Positions 1-6,403 of a stretch of DNA of 9,755 nt are shown here, piece after piece (positions within the stretch are counted from its first letter, which is position 1; each line of letters starts with the position of its first letter). The stretch comes from Syntrophaceae bacterium UBA4059. GTDB lineage: Bacteria > Desulfobacterota > Syntrophia > Syntrophales > Smithellaceae. Below the pieces are notes generated by a model, which was not told where the DNA came from, did not search any database, and was given only the letters and a program-made list of their open reading frames with translations. Both the position numbers and the translations under genes were made by a program. The stretch lies in assembly GCA_002382045.1 (NCBI GenBank), contig DFZJ01000223.1, forward strand, positions 1 to 9,755, in the 5' to 3' direction.

Positions 1-462
1 GGGAAAAGGTTGAGAGGAAACGAAATCCGGGAATGGAATAATATTCCGGCGGGTACGCGCGTCCTCTTCCTGAAGGACAGCCGCGAACAGGAGCAGGAAT
101 TCGAGGGCTTTCTGGAAATTGGCAAGGATGGAAAGACCGTGCATGAGTTGGCCGGAGATCTTTACGCTGACGCAACGACGATCTATTTCTTTCCCACCGG
201 ACTTATCCGCACCGGCGCTGAGTTAAAGGGTTCCGCCTCCCTGCAAAAGCTACGCGATGCGCCACCTGAAGGGACACGGGTGCTTGTCGGATATATCTAT
301 GGAGGCTATGTCCAAAAAATGCGTACGGCGATGCGGATAGCCGGTAAAAAATGGAATTATCCATCGACATTCTACCGACTGCCGGACGGGCACATCCTTA
401 ATGGTGACGAAGTCGATGATAAAGTCATTCCCAGACGAACGCTCATATTTATGATGAAATAG
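1..462 (+). CDS. Unrecognised protein with an internal duplication (5' end probably outside the window)
   Basis: I do not recognise this protein. The frame is open to the left edge. A TTG at 10 could be read as a start, but no ribosome binding site fits in the nine bases before it, so the gene probably begins upstream. Counting from that TTG there are 150 residues, without a signal peptide or membrane segment. The chain is two similar halves. Residues 12-74 begin with PAGTRVLFL and end with TTIYFFPTGLIRTGAEL; residues 84-138 begin with PEGTRVLVG and end with STFYRLPDGHILNGDEV. Each half looks like a small beta-rich unit. The gene lies 204 bases before ectA in the same direction, with a possible promoter between them, so I see no reason to link it to ectoine synthesis. 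Confidence 0.7.
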   Translation, partial: GKRLRGNEIREWNNIPAGTRVLFLKDSREQEQEFEGFLEIGKDGKTVHELAGDLYADATTIYFFPTGLIRTGAELKGSASLQKLRDAPPEGTRVLVGYIYGGYVQKMRTAMRIAGKKWNYPSTFYRLPDGHILNGDEVDDKVIPRRTLIFMMK

Positions 463-519
463 GCAATCTGAGTTTGTTTCATTCATCCGTGTGAAGTGTG
501 CTGATCCTGTGACGCCGGG

Positions 520-548
520 TTGCAATTTTGGCGTTTCTGTGCTACAAG
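520..548 (+). promoter_or_regulatory. Possible sigma70-type promoter for ectABC
   Basis: TTGCAA (520-525) and TACAAG (543-548) are separated by 17 bases. Each matches four of six consensus positions of the -35 and -10 boxes. The site lies about 120 bases upstream of the ectA start, in the only sizeable gap before the operon, and the following stretch to 600 is AT-rich. Osmotically induced ect promoters are often more complex than this, so it is only a candidate. No clear operator repeat was seen. Confidence 0.3.
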
Positions 549-653
549 ATTTTAACATCGTAGTTAAGTCCATCAATTTTTAATTTTTTGGCGCACCGGA
601 AACACTTCGTCGTTTATCGTTAACGGCACAGCAAAACATTTAAAAATATTGCC

Positions 654-660
654 AAGGAGA
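654..660 (+). promoter_or_regulatory. Ribosome binding site that fixes the ectA start
   Basis: AAGGAGA at 654-660 sits six bases before a TTG at 667. An earlier in-frame TTG at 649 would place this site inside the coding region, so 667 is the better start. The same AAGGAGA sequence precedes ectB (1174-1180) and ectC (2440-2446). Confidence 0.75.
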
Positions 661-666
661 ACGCTT

Positions 667-1188
667 TTGCAAAACGATCCCCCGCATATTGTATTTCGGA
701 AGCCCGTCATATCCGACGCGCAGACGATTTGGAAGCTGATACAGATCTCGCCGCCGCTGGATCTGAATTCCCTGTATTGCTATCTGATTCTCTGCGCTCA
801 TTTTGCCGATACGTCAGTCGTAGCGCAATCGTCCGAAGGACTTTGCGGTTATGTTTCAGCGTATATCCGGACCGACTGCCCGGGCACACTTTTTGTGTGG
901 CAGGTGGTCGTTAATCCCGTCTGTCAGGGTAAGGGTATCGCCAAAACAATGCTTAAAACCATTCTGCAACGTCAATACGCTGTCCCCGTTTCTTATCTGG
1001 AGACAACCGTCAACCCGTCGAACAGGGCTTCGAATGCTCTTTTTTGTTCACTGGCCAAAACCTTGAACACATCCTGCGAGAAGCGCGTCTTATTTTCCAA
1101 AGAGGATTTCGGGAAATCGGCGCATGAAGATGAAATCCTGTATCGAATCGGACCATTCGATACGCAGATACAAAAGGAGAAAACATGA
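667..1188 (+). CDS. ectA: L-2,4-diaminobutyrate N-acetyltransferase (EctA)
   Basis: EctA acetylates the gamma-amino group of L-2,4-diaminobutyrate using acetyl-CoA, giving N-gamma-acetyl-diaminobutyrate, the substrate of ectoine synthase. The 173-residue protein is a single GNAT domain of normal EctA size. The core strand FVWQVVV (residues 76-82) is followed by the acetyl-CoA pyrophosphate loop CQGKGIA (86-92). The segment ETTVNPSNRASNALF (112-126) and the ending HEDEILYRIGP are typical of EctA. The start is a TTG chosen because AAGGAGA lies six bases upstream. The stop overlaps the ectB start in an ATGA junction, so the two genes are translationally coupled. Its identity is secured by ectB and ectC following in the standard order. 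Confidence 0.95.
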   Translation: MQNDPPHIVFRKPVISDAQTIWKLIQISPPLDLNSLYCYLILCAHFADTSVVAQSSEGLCGYVSAYIRTDCPGTLFVWQVVVNPVCQGKGIAKTMLKTILQRQYAVPVSYLETTVNPSNRASNALFCSLAKTLNTSCEKRVLFSKEDFGKSAHEDEILYRIGPFDTQIQKEKT

Positions 1189-2441
1189 TGGAAATATTTA
1201 GACACCTGGAATCTGAAGTACGAAGTTATTCAAGATCATTTCCGGTCTTGTTTGAAAAGGCAAAAGACGCCTTTCTGTTTGACAAAGCCGGCAACCGCTA
1301 CATCGATTTTTTTGCCGGTGCGGGTACGTTAAATTACGGCCATAACAATGGATACATGAAGGAGAAGCTCATCGCGTATCTTCAAAATGACGGTCTCGTC
1401 CATGGTCTGGACATGGCCACGGTAGCCAAGTCAAATCTTCTCAACAAACTCGACGACATCATCCTCAAACCCAGAGTCATGGACTTTAAAGTTCAGTTTA
1501 CCGGCCCCACCGGCACAAACGCGGTGGAGGCGGCGCTTAAACTGGCCCGCATGGTCAAGAAGCGTTCCAACGTCATTTCCTTTACCAACGGCTATCACGG
1601 CCTGACCATGGGATCAATGTCCGTTACAGCCAATGCTTACTATCGCGATGAGGCGTTTATCAACCGTTCCGACGTGTCATTCATGCCCTATGACGGATAC
1701 CTCGGCAAGGATCTCAATACCGCCGCCTATATGCGCCGTTTTCTGGAAGACAACAGCAGTGGTGTGGATATTCCGGCGGCGGTTATCCTGGAGACGGTTC
1801 AGGGTGAAGGCGGCATTCGCGTGGCCAGTGACGAATGGCTTCGTGAAATCGAGTCCATCTGCCGCGATTTCGACATTCTGCTCATCGTTGACGATATCCA
1901 GGTAGGCAATGGCAGGACGGGACATTTTTTCAGCTTTGAACAATCCGGCATCAAACCGGACATTGTCACGTTATCCAAATCATTCGGCGGTTACGGTCTG
2001 CCGCTTTCCATTGTATTGTTCAGACGGGACCTCGATATCTGGAAACCCGGGCAGCATACCGGAACGTTTAGAGGCAACAATCTGGCGTTTGTTTCCGCCG
2101 CTGTCGCGCTTGATTACTGGAAAGATGACTGTTTTTCAAAAGAAATTTTCCGCAAGGGGGAAATCCTTGCCGGGCGTCTCAACGCCATCAGCGCGAAATA
2201 TCCGCAATTGAACGCCGAAGTCCGTGGACGTGGTTTCGTTTACGGCCTGGCTATTTCCGCTGCGGAAATGGCCAGAGAGATCTCTTCGGCCTGCTTCGAC
2301 AATAAACTCATTCTGGAACTATGCGGATCGAGAAACAACGTTATTAAGTTCCTTGCACCCCTGATTATTTCCGAGGAGGTTCTGAATGAAGGCCTGGACA
2401 TTCTTGATGCCAGTATCGGCCAAGTCCTTCAAAAAAACTAA
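1185..2441 (+). CDS. ectB: Diaminobutyrate--2-oxoglutarate transaminase (EctB)
   Basis: EctB carries out the first dedicated step of ectoine synthesis, moving an amino group from glutamate to L-aspartate-4-semialdehyde to give L-2,4-diaminobutyrate. It is a cytoplasmic class-III PLP aminotransferase; 418 residues is the usual length. Visible features are the cofactor phosphate loop GPTGTNAVEAALKLAR (from residue 107), the aromatic motif TNGYHGLTMGSMS (134-146), VDDIQVGNGRTG (235-246) with the aspartate that contacts the PLP ring nitrogen, and the Schiff-base lysine K265 in TLSKSFGGYGLP. The N-terminal EIFRHLESEVRSYSRSFP is characteristic of EctB. Two consecutive ATGs (1185 and 1188) are possible starts; the second sits eight bases after the GGAG core and fits the family N-terminus slightly better. 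It overlaps ectA and is followed 12 bases later by ectC. Confidence 0.96.
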   Translation: MMEIFRHLESEVRSYSRSFPVLFEKAKDAFLFDKAGNRYIDFFAGAGTLNYGHNNGYMKEKLIAYLQNDGLVHGLDMATVAKSNLLNKLDDIILKPRVMDFKVQFTGPTGTNAVEAALKLARMVKKRSNVISFTNGYHGLTMGSMSVTANAYYRDEAFINRSDVSFMPYDGYLGKDLNTAAYMRRFLEDNSSGVDIPAAVILETVQGEGGIRVASDEWLREIESICRDFDILLIVDDIQVGNGRTGHFFSFEQSGIKPDIVTLSKSFGGYGLPLSIVLFRRDLDIWKPGQHTGTFRGNNLAFVSAAVALDYWKDDCFSKEIFRKGEILAGRLNAISAKYPQLNAEVRGRGFVYGLAISAAEMAREISSACFDNKLILELCGSRNNVIKFLAPLIISEEVLNEGLDILDASIGQVLQKN

Positions 2442-2453
2442 GGAGAATATTTT

Positions 2454-2843
2454 ATGCTGGTTCGCACAATTGATGAAATCAAAGGAACAAAACGGGATGT
2501 CATCGCCGAAAATAAAAACTGGGTCAGCCGCCGGCTGCTCCTGAAGGAAGACGGCATGGGTTTTGGTTTTAACGAAACCATTATCTTTGCGGGCACCGAA
2601 ACGCACATCTGGTACAAGCATCACCTGGAAGCTGTTTATTGTGTTGAGGGTGAAGGAGAAATCGAAACCATTGCGGATGGGGAAATTTATCAAATTGTAC
2701 CCGGAACAATGTACGCCTTAAATGACCATGACGAACATTACTTGCGGGCTTCCAAAGATATGCGCCTGGTGTGCGTCTTCAATCCTCCGCTCACCGGCGA
2801 AGAGGATCATCTGCCGGACGGTTCTTATCCGCCGTCGGAATAG
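2454..2843 (+). CDS. ectC: L-ectoine synthase (EctC)
   Basis: EctC closes the ring of N-gamma-acetyl-diaminobutyrate by removing water, yielding the compatible solute ectoine. The 129-residue protein is a single cupin domain of normal family length. The metal-binding residues reported for characterised EctC (a Glu, a Tyr and a His) correspond here to E59 in HHLEAVYC, Y87 in GTMYALN and H95 in DHDEHYLR, all intact. The ending CVFNPPLTGEEDH is also typical. AAGGAGA lies seven bases before the ATG. The three ect genes form one closely packed unit. No ectD (hydroxylase), ask_ect or MarR-type ectR follows, so the visible operon would make ectoine but not hydroxyectoine. Confidence 0.96.
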   Translation: MLVRTIDEIKGTKRDVIAENKNWVSRRLLLKEDGMGFGFNETIIFAGTETHIWYKHHLEAVYCVEGEGEIETIADGEIYQIVPGTMYALNDHDEHYLRASKDMRLVCVFNPPLTGEEDHLPDGSYPPSE

Positions 2844-2981
2844 GCGATTTACACCGGGTGGATATGTTGCCGCAAATTTATCTAAAGGATAAATGTTTCA
2901 TGCCATCCAACTATTTTTTCGGACCAGCGTCGCAATTAAGCGGCAGGTCTTTTGTGCCAACAATTAAAGGAGGTGTTTGAT

Positions 2982-3473
2982 ATGAGACGCTATACGCTTT
3001 TGCTGCTGATTATCCTGACAGCCATTGCCGCTTTTGCCGTCCTGAATTGGAATGTCTTTATTGCATCGACGGATTTGTCGCTGGGTGTGACCAGGGTTCA
3101 AGTGCCTTTGGGTCTGGTCATGCTGGGGTTATTGGTGTTTGTTGCCGCGCTATTTCTTGTGTTTGTGGTCTATCTGCAAACCTCTGCGCTCCTTGAAACC
3201 CGCCGCCACACACGTGAATTGCATGCGAACAGAGAGCTCGCGGACAACGCCGAAGCTTCGCGCTTTACTGAATTGCGCAAATTTCTGGAAGATGAACTCC
3301 TGAAACAGGCAAATCTGAACAAGGAATCCCATTCCGCAGTGCTGGCAAGGCTCTTGGAGCTTGAGCAGGACCTTCGCACTTTCATTGAGCAGTCCGGCAA
3401 TACGCTCGCAGCTTATATTGGCGAATTAGATGATCGCCTTGAAAAAACAATAATTCCGTCAAAGGACAAGTGA
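2982..3473 (+). CDS. LapA-domain inner-membrane protein with a coiled-coil tail
   Basis: This 163-residue protein matches the LapA (DUF1049) pattern: two membrane segments at about residues 4-28 and 42-66, joined by a short loop containing the N-x-x-V/F and P-x-G-L type residues of the family (LNWNVF, VPLGLVMLGLL). A long charged helical tail (about 70-155), rich in Leu, Glu and Arg, probably forms a coiled coil on the cytoplasmic side. In E. coli, LapA and LapB regulate lipopolysaccharide assembly; here only the domain likeness is visible and no lapB is nearby. The ATG at 2982 is chosen because AAAGGAGGT lies seven bases upstream; a TTG 30 bases earlier would include that site in the protein. 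An M23 peptidase gene follows after 32 bases, suggesting an envelope-related pair. Confidence 0.75.
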   Translation: MRRYTLLLLIILTAIAAFAVLNWNVFIASTDLSLGVTRVQVPLGLVMLGLLVFVAALFLVFVVYLQTSALLETRRHTRELHANRELADNAEASRFTELRKFLEDELLKQANLNKESHSAVLARLLELEQDLRTFIEQSGNTLAAYIGELDDRLEKTIIPSKDK

Positions 3474-3505
3474 TATGACGGTCCGGACGCTGGAGCGGGA
3501 GATAA

Positions 3506-4378
3506 ATGATTCGAACATATGCAGTCTTTTTTTTAGCAGTTTGTTTTTTATTGATGCCGCTGAAATCTGAATCGTCAGATGAAACAAAAGTATTCTTTTC
3601 CTCGGCGTCATTGGTCCGTGGTGATCTCATCCTTATAACCATCCATGCAGATTTGCTGGAAAAACCCCTGGCGTTTTGGATGAAAAAAGAAATACCCCTT
3701 ATTTACAGTCAAGCCAACGCCTCGTGGCGGGGATTTATTGCCGCCGATCTGAAACAGAAACCGGGCGTATATAAGGTCGTTGTGCAATTGCCGTCATCCG
3801 GATTTGAAAAAGAATTTTACATTCGCGTCAATGATCGGGATTATGGTGTTCGCAAACTCAAACTTGACCCGAAAAAGGTTGATCTGGATGCCGAGGCCTT
3901 AAACAGGGCAGGGAATGAAGCAGCCATTGTTAACGAGCTATGGACCGCTGATTGCCAACTCCCGTTATGGGATGATGGTTTTTTGATGCCTGTTGATAAA
4001 AAGATCGTTGGAACATTCGGGAGAAGGAGCATCATCAACAAACGGAAAAGAGCCCCTCACACCGGTGTAGACATAAGCGGCAAGTCAGGCGACCCTGTCA
4101 AGGCAATTCATAACGGGACCGTAATGCTTGTCGCTGATCATTTCTTTACAGGCAATTCCCTTTACCTGAACCACGGCGGCTGTATCATCAGTATGTATTT
4201 CCACCTGGATAAAATACTGGTCAAGAATGGAGACAAGGTTGAAAAAGGACAGATCATAGGGCTGGTAGGCGCAACCGGACGCGTTACGGAGTCCCATTTA
4301 CACTGGGGTGTAAGGATTAACGGAGCAAGGGTCAACCCTTTAACGTTGATAAAATTGAGCGGCAAATGGGATGAATAA
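3506..4378 (+). CDS. Secreted M23-family zinc endopeptidase (LytM type)
   Basis: The protein probably cleaves peptide cross-links in peptidoglycan in the periplasm. It has 290 residues. A hydrophobic N-terminal segment (about 4-19) followed by SESS looks like a signal peptide. Residues 25-110 form a beta-rich region typical of the N-terminal domain found in many M23 proteins (RGDLILITI, KPGVYKVVV). The catalytic domain spans about 165-282. The zinc ligands are present as H185 and D189 in HTGVDISGKSGDPVKA, and H266 in the HLH motif (264-266) of SHLHWGVRING; H233 in MYFHLDK is the additional catalytic histidine. With all of these in place it should be active, unlike degenerate EnvC/NlpD types. 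Base composition is more AT-rich than the downstream cassette. The start has only a weak GGGAG-like site close to the ATG. Confidence 0.88.
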   Translation: MIRTYAVFFLAVCFLLMPLKSESSDETKVFFSSASLVRGDLILITIHADLLEKPLAFWMKKEIPLIYSQANASWRGFIAADLKQKPGVYKVVVQLPSSGFEKEFYIRVNDRDYGVRKLKLDPKKVDLDAEALNRAGNEAAIVNELWTADCQLPLWDDGFLMPVDKKIVGTFGRRSIINKRKRAPHTGVDISGKSGDPVKAIHNGTVMLVADHFFTGNSLYLNHGGCIISMYFHLDKILVKNGDKVEKGQIIGLVGATGRVTESHLHWGVRINGARVNPLTLIKLSGKWDE

Positions 4379-4738
4379 GCCCTTGAAATTTATCACCTTT
4401 GTCACTTCATGATTGACATGCGGAAATGCTTACTCTATGTTTTAATCAACAGAATCAAGTCCCACAGCCGTCAGCCACTGCTAACAAGCTTTCGTGGCGG
4501 CATATCCCGGGTGGTCATACAATATGTAGGCTGCCCGTGTTGATAAAAGTGGTGTCCTGCTGATCAGCCGGTTCACTGAAGTCACCTTCGATTTGTACAA
4601 TGTACTGATCGTCAACCCTTACAATATTGAACAGATGGCAGATACACTGTATCAGGCCATACCATGCCCGAATATGAACATCGGAGGCCGATGCGCTTAA
4701 TTCAATCAGCGATGTGCCACGAAAAGGGAGGAAGAAAA
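4379..4738 (+). other. Region without an intact gene between the M23 gene and the cassette
   Basis: No complete reading frame is present on either strand. The left part (4379-4486) shows nothing I can identify, and no hairpin-plus-T-run terminator was seen after the peptidase gene. The right part holds the decayed otsA remnant described separately. The last bases (4725-4731, AAGGGAGG) are the ribosome binding site of the next gene. A promoter for the cassette should lie here, but I could not pick one with confidence. Confidence 0.6.
4487..4723 (+). pseudogene. Frameshifted C-terminal remnant of a trehalose-6-phosphate synthase (OtsA, GT20)
   Basis: Four consecutive pieces, read in changing frames, reproduce the order of the OtsA C-terminus. 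Frame from 4487: SFRGGISRVVIQYV, corresponding to the usual SLHDGMNLVAKEYV. After one extra base at 4529, frame from 4530: AARVDKSGVLLISRFTEV and then VLIVNPYNIEQMADTL, corresponding to AARxDxxGVLxLSRFTGA and LLVNPYDIExMAxAL. After a one-base loss at 4662-4663, frame from 4664: MPEYEHRRPMRLIQ, corresponding to the closing MPxxERRxRMRxM. The donor-sugar-binding Asp and Glu of the first block are replaced (DG to GG, KE to IQ), so the remnant is dead. The rest of the glycosyltransferase is not in the window. A glucosylglycerol-phosphate synthase of the same GT20 family is a less likely source; the otsB-like fragment at 9623 favours trehalose. Confidence 0.72.
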
Positions 4739-6403
4739 ATGAGGATTGCGGAAAACTTAAAGCCGGAACTGGTTCTTGTCAAAATCAATGCAAAGGAGCG
4801 AGGCGAGACGATCGATCTCCTGCTCTCCGCGTTGCATGACGTCAGGGGTATCGAGAAGGATATCGCCCTGCGCGATCTTGTGGCCCATGAACGATCACTG
4901 TTTGTCCGTCTTCCGGCCGGCAGTCATTACGTCGCGCTGCCGCACGCCGCAACGCAGGCCTGCAAGCAGTTGTTGCTCGCCATTGCCACGAGCCCGGAAG
5001 GCGTTGGCTGGGGCGAAATGCCCAATGAACGGGCCAACCTGATTATCATGCTCATTGGCCCCCCGCAGACACGTGGTTTGTATCTCAGGGTTTTGAGCCG
5101 TATTGCGCGTCTGTGCAACAAAGAGGGATTTGTGCAGAGCCTGATGGATGCGCAGTCTGCCAATGATCTCATCGCCTGTCTGGAAAACGCAGAGTCGTCA
5201 CTGGAAGAGGTGGCGGAGGAACCGGATTCTCCGCGTTTCTGCGTCCTCGGGGCTGGTCCGGGAGGAATGGCAATGGCCGGGCACCTCGCTCTGATGGGCC
5301 GGAAAGTCAACCTTTTCACGCGCAACGCTGATCGGCTTACACCGATTATAGCCCGGGGAGGAATTGACGTAACCGGCGAGGTTCACGGTTTGGCAAAACT
5401 CGACGTGGTGACAACCGATGCCAAGCAGGCCATTGAGCATGCCGAAGTCCTTATGATCGTCGTCCCGGCCACGGCGCATCGCAACATGGCCCAAATCATC
5501 GGACCACACGTTCGTGACGGTCAGATCATCGTGCTGAATCCTGGCCGTACGGGCGGGGCTCTGGAGTTTGCACAGGTTCTGCAAGCCGTCAATCCCGGAG
5601 TTCGGCCCTATCTTGCGGAGGCACAGACGCTGCTTTATGCCTCACGCCTCACCAATCCGGGACAGGTGCATATATTCGGAATCAAAAACTCGGTTCCCTT
5701 GGCAGCGCTACCCGCCTATCAGACCGCCGACATCCTCCCGATCATCCGTTCCGCGCTTCCTCAGTTCGTTCCCGGCGATAATGTTCTGAAAACCGGGCTG
5801 GACAATATCGGCGCCGTCTTTCATCCGGCAATCACCCTGCTGAACTCCGCGCGAATCGAAGACACGAATGGCGACTTTCAGTTCTATCTCGAAGGGGTAA
5901 CACCCGCTGTTGCCAGCATCCTGGAAGCAATCGACGAGGAGCGCGTCGCCGTTGCCGCTGCTCTCGGAATTCGCGCCAACACCGCCCGCGAGTGGCTGTA
6001 TCTTGCCTACAATGCGGCCGGAAAGACCCTGCTTGAAGCGATGCTCGCCAATCCCGGCTATCGCGGCATCATGGCGGCGTCCAGAGTCCAACATCGTTAC
6101 ATCTCGGAAGACGTTCCCGCCAGTCTGGTGCCGATCGCCTCGATTGGGGAAATGCTTGGCGTGCACACACCCGCCATGCGCTCCATCATTCACCTGGCAT
6201 CGATCATGCACGATGTGGACTACTGGGTAAACGGCCGCACGGTGGATAAACTCGGAATTGCAGGAATGTCGGTGAAAGACATTCGGTTTCTCATCGTGGG
6301 AGCAGATAGCCCGCAGCCGGAATTGAAGGTTAGTGATCAGCAGGTCATTGATTACCCCTTGCAGGTGGGGTTTGGCAAACACGGACTTGACGGAGGCACA
6401 TGA
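4739..6403 (+). CDS. PTS EIIA-like domain fused to an octopine/nopaline-type opine dehydrogenase
   Basis: The predicted 554-residue cytoplasmic protein has two parts. Residues 1 to about 150 resemble a PTS EIIA type-2 (fructose/PtsN) domain; ALPHA at 66-70 carries the histidine (H69) phosphorylated in that family. After an acidic linker comes a Rossmann fold with GAGPGG (171-176), which binds NAD(P)H. The octopine/nopaline dehydrogenase helical domain follows, including GAVFHPA with its conserved catalytic histidine (H362), RYISEDVPASLVPIA (from 453) and HDVDYWVNGRT. Family members reductively join the amino group of an amino acid to an alpha-keto acid, forming an N-(carboxyalkyl)amino acid, or run the reverse reaction; the substrates cannot be read here. 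The ATG at 4739 is chosen because GGGAGG lies seven bases upstream; the frame extends back to 4664, but those codons match the otsA remnant. The stop overlaps the next gene. Confidence 0.85.
   Translation: MRIAENLKPELVLVKINAKERGETIDLLLSALHDVRGIEKDIALRDLVAHERSLFVRLPAGSHYVALPHAATQACKQLLLAIATSPEGVGWGEMPNERANLIIMLIGPPQTRGLYLRVLSRIARLCNKEGFVQSLMDAQSANDLIACLENAESSLEEVAEEPDSPRFCVLGAGPGGMAMAGHLALMGRKVNLFTRNADRLTPIIARGGIDVTGEVHGLAKLDVVTTDAKQAIEHAEVLMIVVPATAHRNMAQIIGPHVRDGQIIVLNPGRTGGALEFAQVLQAVNPGVRPYLAEAQTLLYASRLTNPGQVHIFGIKNSVPLAALPAYQTADILPIIRSALPQFVPGDNVLKTGLDNIGAVFHPAITLLNSARIEDTNGDFQFYLEGVTPAVASILEAIDEERVAVAAALGIRANTAREWLYLAYNAAGKTLLEAMLANPGYRGIMAASRVQHRYISEDVPASLVPIASIGEMLGVHTPAMRSIIHLASIMHDVDYWVNGRTVDKLGIAGMSVKDIRFLIVGADSPQPELKVSDQQVIDYPLQVGFGKHGLDGGT

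Noticed and set aside
2814..2838. Imperfect inverted repeat CCGGACGG / CCGTCGG as an ectC terminator
   Set aside because: It lies inside the ectC coding region, the stem is imperfect, and no T-run follows.
2900..2980. Small open frame of 26 codons between ectC and the LapA-like gene
   Set aside because: Its end overlaps the ribosome binding site of the next gene, its own start has only a weakly placed AAAGGA, and it matches nothing I know.
4423..4486. Possible further extension of the otsA remnant to the left (EMLTLC resembling ELxALY)
   Set aside because: Only a few residues match and the spacing to the next matching block is wrong by about 19 bases; too weak to claim.
4664..4738. Upstream extension of the EIIA-opine dehydrogenase gene to the ATG at 4664
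   Set aside because: These codons match the OtsA C-terminus (MPEYEHRRPMRLIQ) rather than an EIIA start, and the strong GGGAGG site points to the ATG at 4739.
5708..6382. Minus-strand open frame of 224 codons
   Set aside because: Opposite the well-supported opine dehydrogenase domain, with composition typical of an antisense shadow (many His, Arg and Gly) and no family signature.
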